Part shown: piece by piece, positions 26,249 to 33,812 of the stretch
Position numbering within the stretch: position 1 is the first letter of the stretch
How the letters are laid out: each line of letters opens with the position of its first letter
Assembly (NCBI RefSeq): GCF_963668515.1
Contig: NZ_OY764864.1
Span: 1,240,001-1,304,000 of the forward strand
Length of the DNA stretch: 64,000 nt
Direction of reading: 5' to 3'
From: an uncultured Ilyobacter sp.
GTDB lineage: Bacteria > Fusobacteriota > Fusobacteriia > Fusobacteriales > Fusobacteriaceae
The notes under the pieces: generated by a model
The model's database searches: none
What the model was told of the DNA's origin: nothing
Seen by the model: only the letters and a program-made list of their open reading frames with translations
Translations under genes and position numbers: made by a program

Positions 26249-26758
26249 ATGGAAAGAACAGGAATAATAACAATGAAGAGTAATCCCCTTACACTATTGG
26301 GCAACCAGGTCAAGGTGGGAGATAAGGCCCCTGATTTTACAGCTCTAAAAAATGACATGAGTCCTTTTTCTCTAAGTGATGCTAAGGGAAAGGTGGTCAT
26401 CATATCATCTATGCCCTCTGTAGATACACCGGTGTGCGAGCTTCAGACCACTATTTTCAATCAAAAAGCAGGGGAAAATCCGGAAATATCTGTAGTGACA
26501 ATCTCTGTAGACCTCCCCTTCGCATTGAGTAGATTCTGTGCAAACGAGGGAATCGAATCTGCTGTAACTCTTTCAGACCACAGAGACCTTGATTTCGGAA
26601 CAAAATATGGATTCATTATAAAGGAACTGAGACTTCTTGCAAGAGGAGTTGTGGTAATAGACAAGGAAGGTACTATCAAACACTTAGAGGTTGTCCCTGA
26701 GGTGACAGATCAGCCAGATTATGACAAGGCCCTCGAGATTGCCCAGTCTCTTATCTAA
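26249..26758 (+). CDS. tpx: Thiol peroxidase Tpx
   Basis: Atypical 2-Cys peroxiredoxin of 169 residues that reduces hydroperoxides using thioredoxin. The peroxidatic Cys is in MPSVDTPVCELQT (about residue 59) and the resolving Cys in LPFALSRFCANEG (about 93), both present. The start at 26249 follows GAGGAGG by 6 bases. Upstream in-frame codons to 26192 lack a site. A tiny membrane protein gene follows. In an anaerobe it likely serves oxygen-exposure defence. Confidence 0.95.
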   Translation: MERTGIITMKSNPLTLLGNQVKVGDKAPDFTALKNDMSPFSLSDAKGKVVIISSMPSVDTPVCELQTTIFNQKAGENPEISVVTISVDLPFALSRFCANEGIESAVTLSDHRDLDFGTKYGFIIKELRLLARGVVVIDKEGTIKHLEVVPEVTDQPDYDKALEIAQSLI

Positions 26759-26776
26759 GTTAAGGAGGGGATCTAT

Positions 26777-26920
26777 ATGGAATTTTTATCGTCATTTCTC
26801 GGCCTAATTGCAGTGGGAGCTCTTATGTTTTTTACTGTGAAAATAGCTGAAAAATACAAGAAAGAACCCGATACAAAGGGCGGTAAAAATAACAGAAACT
26901 CAAGAAGACATAAAAGATAA
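26777..26920 (+). CDS. Small membrane protein, 47 residues
   Basis: Open frame of 47 codons with a strong AAGGAGGGG site 8 bases before the ATG. Residues 4-22 are hydrophobic (FLSSFLGLIAVGALMFFTV) and would form one membrane helix. The tail is basic and polar (KYKKE, then NNRNSRRHKR). It lies 18 bases after tpx and just before a terminator, so it is probably co-transcribed with tpx. I do not recognise the family. Confidence 0.7.
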   Translation: MEFLSSFLGLIAVGALMFFTVKIAEKYKKEPDTKGGKNNRNSRRHKR

Positions 26921-26950
26921 AACCGGGAAATAAACTCCCGGTTTTATCTT
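26917..26950. terminator. Bidirectional terminator
   Basis: AAAACCGGGA and TCCCGGTTTT arms around a short loop. It ends the tpx unit and the converging Dabb-domain gene. Confidence 0.92.
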
Positions 26951-26970
26951 TTTTTATATTAAATTATAAT

Positions 26971-27255
26971 TTATTTCTCGTAATCTACCACTGCTGTGTC
27001 GATCTCATTTTCCACTAGGAATTTTTTTATCTCTACGTGAGGTGGAAAATTCTGATAAAAATCAAGGTCTTCCCTGGTGTCAAATTCTGTATAGAGGGAC
27101 ATGTCATAAGCCCTTGGAGAACCGTTGAAATCGATCCCTACCTCTAGGTTTTTCAGTTGACTTAGTTCTAAAGCCTCTAAATCCCTCTTTAACTTTTCCA
27201 TATTTTCTTTTTTCTTTTCCTCTTTAAATTTAAAAAATACTAGGTGAACTACCAA
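26971..27255 (-). CDS. Dabb (stress-responsive alpha/beta-barrel) domain protein
   Basis: Small protein of 94 residues: MVVHLVFFKFKEE start, YDMSLYTEFDTREDLDFYQN and PPHVEIKKFL near the end, the pattern of the dimeric Dabb family. Members bind small hydrophobic compounds or act in stress response; function here is unassigned. It is 5' to nothing obvious and stands alone between tag and the terminator. Confidence 0.88.
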   Translation of the reverse strand: MVVHLVFFKFKEEKKKENMEKLKRDLEALELSQLKNLEVGIDFNGSPRAYDMSLYTEFDTREDLDFYQNFPPHVEIKKFLVENEIDTAVVDYEK

Positions 27256-27304
27256 TCTAACTCCCCCTTTATTGTAATATATATGTCATGTATCAATTTT
27301 ATTT

Positions 27305-27865
27305 TTACTCAGTGATCTCTTTGTGCCTAAAACAGGAAACAATATGGTCATTTACAAGTCCGGTAGCCTGCATGTGAGAATAAAGTATTACAGGCCCTAG
27401 GAACTTAAAGCCACGTTTTTTCATATCCTTTGCCAGGGCTTCTGACTGAGCTGTCTTTGCAGGAAGTTCCTCTATACTTTCATAAGAGGAAACCACCTGC
27501 CTTCCCTCTACAAATGACCATATGTAATTGCTGAAACTGCCAAATTCTTTTTGAACCTCTAAAAAAACTTTTGCATTGTTTACTGAAGCTTCTATCTTTT
27601 TTTTGTTTCTGATTATCCCCTTATTCTGCATAAGTTCATCTATCTTATTTTGATCAAAAGCTGCAACAATTTCCGGGTCAAAGCCTTTATAAGCCTTTCT
27701 GTAATTCGCTCTTTTTTTGAGGACAGTAAGCCAGGAGAGTCCTGCTTGGGCAGATTCTAAAACCAAAAACTCAAAATGGATCCTGTCATCATATACAGGG
27801 ACACCCCACTCTTCGTCATGATATTTTATGTATAGGGGATTATCCCCACACCAGCTACATCTCAT
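27305..27865 (-). CDS. tag: DNA-3-methyladenine glycosylase I
   Basis: Base-excision repair enzyme of 186 residues that removes 3-methyladenine from DNA. The N-terminal RCSWCGDNPLYIKYHDEEWG and C-terminal VNDHIVSCFRH hold the zinc-snap ligands (Cys4, His17, and the late His and Cys). The conserved FESAQAGLSW-like region reads LESAQAGLSWLTVLKKR. The family assignment is firm. Confidence 0.96.
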   Translation of the reverse strand: MRCSWCGDNPLYIKYHDEEWGVPVYDDRIHFEFLVLESAQAGLSWLTVLKKRANYRKAYKGFDPEIVAAFDQNKIDELMQNKGIIRNKKKIEASVNNAKVFLEVQKEFGSFSNYIWSFVEGRQVVSSYESIEELPAKTAQSEALAKDMKKRGFKFLGPVILYSHMQATGLVNDHIVSCFRHKEITE

Positions 27866-27907
27866 GTTTTTCCTCCTCAGTGAAATATACCTTAAATCTC
27901 AGATATA

Positions 27908-28684
27908 TTACTTTTGTCTATAAGATGTTCTCACGTCGGCCTGATGATTTGGAGTCAGGGTAAGGTCGCATATCTGCACATTCAGAGGCAGATTGGTTGC
28001 ATAAATTATTGTATCTGCAACATCTTCCGCCGCAAGGGGTTCTATTCCTTCATAGACCTTATCGGCTCTCTTTTTATCCCCCTCAAACCTTGTGATGCTA
28101 AAATTGGTCTCTACCATTCCAGGATTTATTGTTGTCACCCTCACAGATGTATCTACAAGGTCTATCCTCATCCCGTCACTCAGTGTCTTTACAGCTGCCT
28201 TAGAGGCACAGTAAACCCCTCCCCCTGCATAAGCAGCCTGAGCAGCGGTTGAGCCTATATTTACAATATGACCCTCAGGACTATGTTCTAACATATAAGG
28301 AACTACCACCCGGGTTACATATAAAAGCCCCTTTACGTTGGTGTCCATTATTGTATCAAAACTCTCAAAACTGCTTTCATGGATTTTATTCAAGCCGAGA
28401 GCCAGACCGGCATTATTGATCAAAATATCTATTTTTTTAAACTCCTCAGGAAGGTTATTCACCGATTCTTTGATCTTTTCTAAATCTCTCACGTCAAATT
28501 TCAGTACATGCACCTTTATGTCGTACCACTCGTGAAGTTTTGATTTTATCTCTTTCAAGATTTCTATATTTCTACCTGCAAGAATGAGGTTAGCTCCCAT
28601 TTTTGCATAAGCCATAGCCGTGGCCCTTCCTATTCCGCTTGTGGCTCCTGTGATAAGTACCATTTTTTTTGATATTCTATTCAT
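27908..28684 (-). CDS. Short-chain dehydrogenase/reductase
   Basis: NAD(P)-dependent oxidoreductase of 258 residues. It has the cofactor motif TGATSGIGRATA at the N terminus, the NNAGLA motif, the catalytic Ser in NIGSTAAQAAY, and the YCASK active site near residue 155-159. The NPGMVETNFS segment is close to that of the YdfG/serine 3-dehydrogenase group, so hydroxy-acid oxidation is possible. Substrate remains unknown. Confidence 0.92.
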   Translation of the reverse strand: MNRISKKMVLITGATSGIGRATAMAYAKMGANLILAGRNIEILKEIKSKLHEWYDIKVHVLKFDVRDLEKIKESVNNLPEEFKKIDILINNAGLALGLNKIHESSFESFDTIMDTNVKGLLYVTRVVVPYMLEHSPEGHIVNIGSTAAQAAYAGGGVYCASKAAVKTLSDGMRIDLVDTSVRVTTINPGMVETNFSITRFEGDKKRADKVYEGIEPLAAEDVADTIIYATNLPLNVQICDLTLTPNHQADVRTSYRQK

Positions 28685-28808
28685 CTTTACCTCCTTTAAA
28701 CAAGTTCAAAATAATTATACCCCTTTACTTTGACAGCGTAAATAAATTTTTAAATTAATCTTTTATTTATTTGAAAATGGAGAATTCAAGAGTTTGAATC
28801 TAATTAAT

Positions 28809-28835
28809 AAAAAATGAAGGGGTTTTTACCCTTCA
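28809..28835 (-). terminator. Terminator of the small Cse60-like unit
   Basis: On the minus strand, TGAAGGG and CCCTTCA arms flank TAAAAAC and are followed by TTTTTTA. It overlaps the stop codon of the 55-residue gene. Confidence 0.88.
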
Positions 28836-28993
28836 CTGCAAGGTTTTCTATAAATTATAAGAGCATGATATTTTCCGTCTCCCACAGAAAACTGTATATC
28901 TACTATCTCCTTCTCGTTATCACCTAGGAGAATTTCAAGTTTGTTTTCCATCTCCTCTTTTTTCTCTTCTGTTATTATTTTTATTTTTCTCAT
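28826..28993 (-). CDS. Small protein resembling Cse60 family, 55 residues
   Basis: Open frame of 55 codons with a CAGGGGGAG site before the ATG and a good terminator after it. The sequence has MRKIKIITEEKKEEMENKLE, then NEKEIVDIQFSVGDGKYHA, then LIIYRK. The IVDIQFS...ALIIYR pattern resembles the small Cse60 proteins of Firmicutes, named from sporulation sigma-E genes. Sporulation is not expected here, so the family probably has a wider role. The match rests on memory of the motif. Confidence 0.65.
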   Translation of the reverse strand: MRKIKIITEEKKEEMENKLEILLGDNEKEIVDIQFSVGDGKYHALIIYRKPCSEG

Positions 28994-29018
28994 GAGTATC
29001 TCCCCCTGTGTCTATTCC

Positions 29019-29084
29019 TTAAAAAATTTCACTTATAATAAGAACTGCTGATAATAAAAAGAAAGCTGTAAATACTCTTTTCAT
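29019..29084 (-). CDS. Possible 21-residue hydrophobic peptide
   Basis: A 21-codon frame with a strong GAGGTGAGGA site before its ATG and a stop 25 bases upstream of the Cse60-like gene. The peptide starts MKRVF and continues with a hydrophobic stretch (TAFFLLSAVLIISEIF). It could be a leader peptide, a small membrane peptide or the remnant of a signal sequence. Coding is plausible because of the ribosome site, but is unproven. Confidence 0.45.
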   Translation of the reverse strand: MKRVFTAFFLLSAVLIISEIF

Positions 29085-29163
29085 ATTTCCTCACCTCTTT
29101 ATTTTATCACTACCTGTTTTTAAGTTTTTTCCTTTATTTCTCTGAAAAAAAGTTTTACTATTT

Positions 29164-29785
29164 AACCTAAGTTGCTACCTTTATTAAATTAAAGTATTGA
29201 ATTTATCCGAAAACCTGTGTTACTTTCTTTGCTTGCCCAAAGAAAGTAACCAAAGAAAAGGCACCCCTAATTAAAATTAATGAAACTTGTAAAAATAAAT
29301 TTTACAAGAACTAGAAAATATACTCGTTCCACTCATTATTTTCTAAGTCAAATCACTTCTGAACTAACTTTCGATTGAAATATAGTCGGTAAACCTCCTT
29401 ATTTCAATGAAAGTGGATTTCACAAGATGATTTCTTAACGGCATTTTTTAAAGGGGAAAGTAGTCTGAAAATTAAAAGATTTTTATTTTCACTCTATGAA
29501 ACTCCTTCTTTTTCTCTGTATTCTCTGTGGCCAAAAGATTTTGTTATTATTCGTGTTAATTTCCCTATCTTTTATTGGTGTTCATTCGTGATAAAATCTT
29601 TTGACTTTAATATCGCTCTCCTCCGTGATACTCTCTTCTTTTCTCTGTGACCAAAAGCTTTTGTCCTTATTCGTGCTAATTTCCCTATCTTTTATTAGTG
29701 TCCATTCGTGACAAAATCTTTTGATTTTGATATTCAGATAAATTCAGTATTTTATAATAATTTTTTTTAAGTAGCAACTTGGGTT
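29164..29785 (+). repeat. Intergenic modular repeat element, copy D (two 120-bp units)
   Basis: Terminal inverted repeat AACCTAAGTTGCTAC/GTAGCAACTTGGGTT is near perfect. The left arm has the GTTACTTTCTTTG/CAAAGAAAGTAAC hairpin seen in copy B. Compared with B, an extra block is inserted that contains two further hairpins, CTTGTAAAA...TTTTACAAG and TAGAAAATA...TATTTTCTA. The central module matches copy B, and two 120-bp units follow. It lies between two minus-strand units (the small peptide genes and aroK). Confidence 0.88.
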
Positions 29786-29811
29786 ATTTAAAGAAATTGG
29801 TTTTTTATTTT

Positions 29812-30327
29812 TTAGCTGTTGATATAAGCCTCCTTTATCTTGTCAACAGTGTCGTATATGTTGGTATCACTGTCTATTTCAACCCTGAAATCGGAAGATA
29901 TCTTATAAAGCACCTTTCTCATTTCATATAGTTCCTGGATAGTCTCATACATATTTTCCACATTGAGAAGGGGACGGTTTTTCCTTCGCTTCACACGGTT
30001 ATATATACATTCTATCTCACAGTCCAAAAATACCACGAAAGAGGTTTTTCTCAAGTTTTTTATATTGTCATTATCTATAATAACCCCGCCGCCAGTAGAG
30101 ATAATGACATTATTGTCTTTTGATTCTTCTACAACTATCTGTTTTTCTAGTCTTCTAAAATACCCTTCACCCTTCTCACTGAATATTTCTGAAATGTTTT
30201 TACTCTCTTTTGCTGCTATCAATTTGTCTATATCTACAAATTTCATCTCAAGGGCCTTTGCCAGCTGTCTTCCCACAGTGGTCTTACCACTTCCCATGAA
30301 ACCAATGAGAGCTATGTTGTCCTTCAT
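29812..30327 (-). CDS. aroK: Shikimate kinase AroK
   Basis: Phosphorylates shikimate in the chorismate pathway. The 171-residue P-loop protein has [15 protein letters not shown], the shikimate-binding FVDID motif and Arg in [11 protein letters not shown], the STGGGVI motif, and the lid region [11 protein letters not shown]. It stands apart from the aroB fusion at 17-19 kb. It is divergent from the hydrogenase-sensor operon. Confidence 0.95.
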   Translation of the reverse strand: MKDNIALIGFMGSGKTTVGRQLAKALEMKFVDIDKLIAAKESKNISEIFSEKGEGYFRRLEKQIVVEESKDNNVIISTGGGVIIDNDNIKNLRKTSFVVFLDCEIECIYNRVKRRKNRPLLNVENMYETIQELYEMRKVLYKISSDFRVEIDSDTNIYDTVDKIKEAYINS

Positions 30328-30376
30328 CAGATCACCTCTTTTAGTGATTATATCATTTTTTTTATTTACTGTTAAG

Positions 30377-30405
30377 TTGACTTTTTGCTGTGTGAAAAAT
30401 ATAAT
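30377..30405 (+). promoter_or_regulatory. Predicted promoter of the hydrogenase-sensor operon
   Basis: TTGACT and TATAAT with 17-base spacing, 36 bases before the first gene's start codon. Confidence 0.8.
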
Positions 30406-30440
30406 TAAGTATGTTCTTAAATTTTGTCGAGGTGAATAAT

Positions 30441-30686
30441 ATGGTTTTGAAAGTATGCGTGGGAAGTGCCTGTCATATAAAAGGCTCTGAACAAGTGATC
30501 CAGATTTTACAAAAATGTATAAAAGAGTCTAACATGGAGGATCAGATAACACTAAAAGCCTCATTTTGTCTAGGCAATTGTACAAAGGCTGTATCTGTTA
30601 CAGTTGATGATGGAGAAGAAGTGTTTTCCCTCTCTCCTCAAAATACCACTGAATTTTTTAAAAATATTATGAAAAAGGTGATTTGA
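30441..30686 (+). CDS. Thioredoxin-like [2Fe-2S] ferredoxin (NuoE C-domain type)
   Basis: Small electron-transfer protein of 81 residues. Four cysteines are spaced as in NuoE/HydC cluster domains: CVGSAC (C-x4-C) near the N terminus and CLGNC (C-x3-C) about 45 residues later. It lacks the N-terminal helical bundle of full NuoE. Start 30441 follows GAGGTG. It shares one base with the sensory hydrogenase start (TGATG). It probably passes electrons to or from that protein. Confidence 0.85.
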   Translation: MVLKVCVGSACHIKGSEQVIQILQKCIKESNMEDQITLKASFCLGNCTKAVSVTVDDGEEVFSLSPQNTTEFFKNIMKKVI

Positions 30687-32398
30687 TGCAGGTAATGAAT
30701 TTTTCAGAAGCTAACTGTAAACACTGTTATAAATGTGTAAGAAAATGTGAAGTAAAGGCTATAAAAATAGAAAATGATCAGGCACATATAATGGAGGATA
30801 AGTGCATCGCCTGTGGGCAGTGTTTTGCAATCTGTCCCCAAAATGCAAGGAATATAATGTCTGACCTTGATTTTGTAAAAAATGCCATATCTTCTGGAAG
30901 AAATGTAAACATATCCATAGCTCCATCTTTCAGAGGTTTTTTTGAGGAGTCCCAGCGTTTTGTATCTGCAATTAAAAAACTGGGCTTCAACCAAATAGAA
31001 GAGACTGCAGTGGGAGCAGACATGGTTTCACAGGCCTACGAAAAATATCTCTCCTCTCAAGAAAGCGGGGCATTTATAACTACATGCTGTCCCTCGGTAG
31101 TATTTCTCATTCAAAAATATTACCCCTCTCTTGTGGACAACCTTATACCCTTTGTGTCTCCCATGATCGCCCACGGGAAGCTCTTGAAAAAAGAGCGTCC
31201 CAACGACCTGACTGTGTTTTTAGGTCCCTGTGTTTCAAAAAAATGTGAAGCTATCTCTAGGGAAAACGACGGAATTATCGATGCTGTTCTGACTTTTGAT
31301 GAGATAGCCAAGTGGCTTTCTGAAGAAAATATAGACTATCTAGAGTTGGCTCCGTCGGATCCGCATAAGTACGGTTCTGCCAAGGGTAAACAATACCCAA
31401 TCGTAGGAGGTATCCTAGAAGGAATAAAGGATGAAATTTCTAAAAAAGGACTCATCTCCATGAGAATAGATGGGGTGGACGAGTGCAAGGAAGTATTCAA
31501 AGAGATAATAAACGGAAATGTGGAAAACTCCTGTATAGAGGTAAGTGCCTGTAAAAAAAGCTGTATAGGGGGACCCGGCGGCCATCACATCTCCTCATCT
31601 ATATTCTCAAGACTTCAAAATGTGAAAGAATATCTCATGTCGGCTAAAACCGAAGAAGCTCCTGCAGAGTGTATCTTATCAGAAACAGATCTGAAAAAAA
31701 TTATCCCTAAAAACCCATTAAAAGAGCTAGAGATAGATGAAAAAAGAATAAAAGAAACTCTTGTTAAAATGGGTAAGTTCAGTAAGGTTGATGAACTAAA
31801 CTGTGCCAGCTGCGGTTACAATACCTGCAGGGAAAATGCAATTGCCGTCCTTAAGGGAATGTCCAGTATCGATATGTGTATGCCTTTCATAAAGAGCAGA
31901 GCCGAAAGAATCTCCAATGAGATCTTTGAAAATTCCCCAAATGCACTGCTTATTGTAAATGATAACCTTGAGATCATAGAATCCAATATGTCATTTTCCA
32001 GGTTTTTCGGAGTGACACCTTCAGACAGCAAAGGACAGAGAATAGACAATTTTATACCAGGGGACGATCTGTTTTCGGTTATTGAAGATAAACAAAATAT
32101 GCTTTGGAAAAAAATTCATATTCCAGAATTTAGTCTTTATATGAAAGAAAGTGTTATCCACCTAGACAATCAAAATGCTCTTCTGATTATCCTTTCTGAT
32201 ATAAGTGACGAGGAAAAAAGAAGGGGAGAACTTTTTGAGCTCAAAGAAAATACCCTAAATGTGACTCAGGGAGTGATAGAAAAACAGATGAGAGTAGCCC
32301 AGGAGATAGCCAGCCTTCTAGGAGAAACAACTGCTGAGACCAAGGTTGCTCTGACAAAATTAAAACATGTCCTAGAGAAAGAAGGTGCAGAGCTTTGA
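30686..32398 (+). CDS. hydS: Sensory [FeFe]-hydrogenase HydS (group C type)
   Basis: Protein of 570 residues, in order: two [4Fe-4S] ferredoxin motifs (CKHCYKCVRKC, CIACGQCFAICP; residues 10-55), an H-cluster domain with TTCCPSVV, GPCVSKKCE and EVSACKKSCIGGPGG ligand motifs, an extra cluster motif CASCGYNTC with a later Cys (about 373-400), a PAS domain (NSPNALLIVNDNLEIIESN) and a C-terminal coiled region. This matches known putative H2-sensing hydrogenases, not bulk catalysts. It overlaps the phosphatase gene downstream. A TTG one codon before the ATG is an alternative start. Confidence 0.88.
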   Translation: MQVMNFSEANCKHCYKCVRKCEVKAIKIENDQAHIMEDKCIACGQCFAICPQNARNIMSDLDFVKNAISSGRNVNISIAPSFRGFFEESQRFVSAIKKLGFNQIEETAVGADMVSQAYEKYLSSQESGAFITTCCPSVVFLIQKYYPSLVDNLIPFVSPMIAHGKLLKKERPNDLTVFLGPCVSKKCEAISRENDGIIDAVLTFDEIAKWLSEENIDYLELAPSDPHKYGSAKGKQYPIVGGILEGIKDEISKKGLISMRIDGVDECKEVFKEIINGNVENSCIEVSACKKSCIGGPGGHHISSSIFSRLQNVKEYLMSAKTEEAPAECILSETDLKKIIPKNPLKELEIDEKRIKETLVKMGKFSKVDELNCASCGYNTCRENAIAVLKGMSSIDMCMPFIKSRAERISNEIFENSPNALLIVNDNLEIIESNMSFSRFFGVTPSDSKGQRIDNFIPGDDLFSVIEDKQNMLWKKIHIPEFSLYMKESVIHLDNQNALLIILSDISDEEKRRGELFELKENTLNVTQGVIEKQMRVAQEIASLLGETTAETKVALTKLKHVLEKEGAEL

Positions 32399-33570
32399 CA
32401 GAATACTTTATAGATGTCTCCTATAAAAATATCAATAAGTTCGGGGAAGAGCTCTGCGGGGACAATGTGGAAACTGTTAAGACAGATGACGGAGTCATAC
32501 TCGTCCTTTCAGATGGACTAGGAAGTGGTGTCAAGGCAAATATACTAGCTACCCTCACCTCGAAAATAGCTGTCACTATGCTAAAAGAGGGGGCCACTAT
32601 AGAGGAAACCATAGACACCATCACAAACACTCTTCCTGAATGCAGTGTCAGAAAGCTGGCTTATTCTACATTTACAATTATAAAAATAAAAAATAGCGGA
32701 GAGACCTACATGGTGGAATATGACAACCCTCCATGTTTCTTCTTTAGAAAAGGATGTGACTACCCCTTAAATAAGGTAGAACGGGTAGTCAACGGAAAGA
32801 AGATACACGAATCCCACTTTAAAATGACCACCGAGGATCTTCTTGTGGTAACAAGTGACGGTGCCGTCCATGCAGGGGTGGGAGAACTGCTGAACCTTGG
32901 ATGGCAGTGGGAAGATATAAACGACTTTCTGAGAAGTCTCTCTGAAAAAAACTATTTCTCCGGGGAAGTATCGGAAAATCTTCTGGCTGTATGCAACAAA
33001 CTCTACAACAATAAACCAGGTGACGACACCACTGTCTTATCAGTAAAGCTCCAATATAGAAAGTATCTCGACCTCTTCACAGGTCCACCTGCAAAACCTG
33101 AGGACGATGTTATCTTGCTAGAAAAAATCAGAGAGGCAAAGGGGCTTAGGATCCTTTCTGGAGGAACTACTTCCAACATTGTTTCAAAGGCCTTGGGGGA
33201 AGAGGTGGTTATCAATCTAAAAGATTATCAAAAGTACAATGTCCCCCCTGTGGGATTCATGAGGGGAGTTGACTTAGTTACAGAGGGGCTTATCACCCTT
33301 AACAAAACAGTGGACTTGATAAAAAAATTCCATGATGCCACCTACTCTGGAGAAAATTATCCTCTGACCGAAGAAGATGGAGCCACCCTCATTTCAAGAA
33401 TGCTCTTAAAAGAATCGACGCATATAAATATATGGGCAGGAACAGCTGTAAATCCGGCACATCAAAACCCAGACCTTCCTACAGAATTCAACATTAAGTT
33501 GAAAGTTGTAAGAGAGCTGAAGTTTTGGCTTGAAAAACTTGGGAAAACTGTAAATCTGATATACCTGTAA
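32395..33570 (+). CDS. SpoIIE-family PP2C phosphatase linked to HydS
   Basis: Serine/threonine phosphatase of 391 residues starting at a TTG that overlaps the hydS stop by four bases. The catalytic core (1-220) shows LSDGLGSG (metal Asp), VVTSDGAVHAG and a late PGDDTTVLSV metal motif. The last ~165 residues are an extra domain with LRILSGGTTSNIVSKALGEE that I cannot assign. Such phosphatases accompany group C hydrogenases, and the PAS-HydS/phosphatase pair likely forms a two-protein redox or H2 signalling switch acting on an unknown partner. Confidence 0.85.
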   Translation: MTEYFIDVSYKNINKFGEELCGDNVETVKTDDGVILVLSDGLGSGVKANILATLTSKIAVTMLKEGATIEETIDTITNTLPECSVRKLAYSTFTIIKIKNSGETYMVEYDNPPCFFFRKGCDYPLNKVERVVNGKKIHESHFKMTTEDLLVVTSDGAVHAGVGELLNLGWQWEDINDFLRSLSEKNYFSGEVSENLLAVCNKLYNNKPGDDTTVLSVKLQYRKYLDLFTGPPAKPEDDVILLEKIREAKGLRILSGGTTSNIVSKALGEEVVINLKDYQKYNVPPVGFMRGVDLVTEGLITLNKTVDLIKKFHDATYSGENYPLTEEDGATLISRMLLKESTHINIWAGTAVNPAHQNPDLPTEFNIKLKVVRELKFWLEKLGKTVNLIYL

Positions 33571-33595
33571 ACTTTTATTTTAAAGTCTAAAATTT

Positions 33596-33652
33596 ATGTC
33601 GGTGTCAAGATGAAAATTGATTTTTTTTCTGATGATACCGGCATCTTTTTTT
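33596..33652 (+). terminator. Terminator after the HydS-phosphatase operon
   Basis: ATGTCGGTGTCA pairs with TGATACCGGCAT (two wobble pairs) and is followed by a long T-run. The sensory module therefore ends before the catalytic hydrogenase genes. Confidence 0.88.
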
Positions 33653-33812
33653 GTTTTTTGAAATAAAATTCTAATCAAATAATTAAAATAAAATTATAAT
33701 TATGTAGGAATAGAAAATAAATTTTCTAATAATACTGGTAACTTCTTTATTTATCTGATTTTTAAGCTTTTGTTATTTATCTTTAAATAAAAAAAATTAA
33801 TGGAGGTATCCT

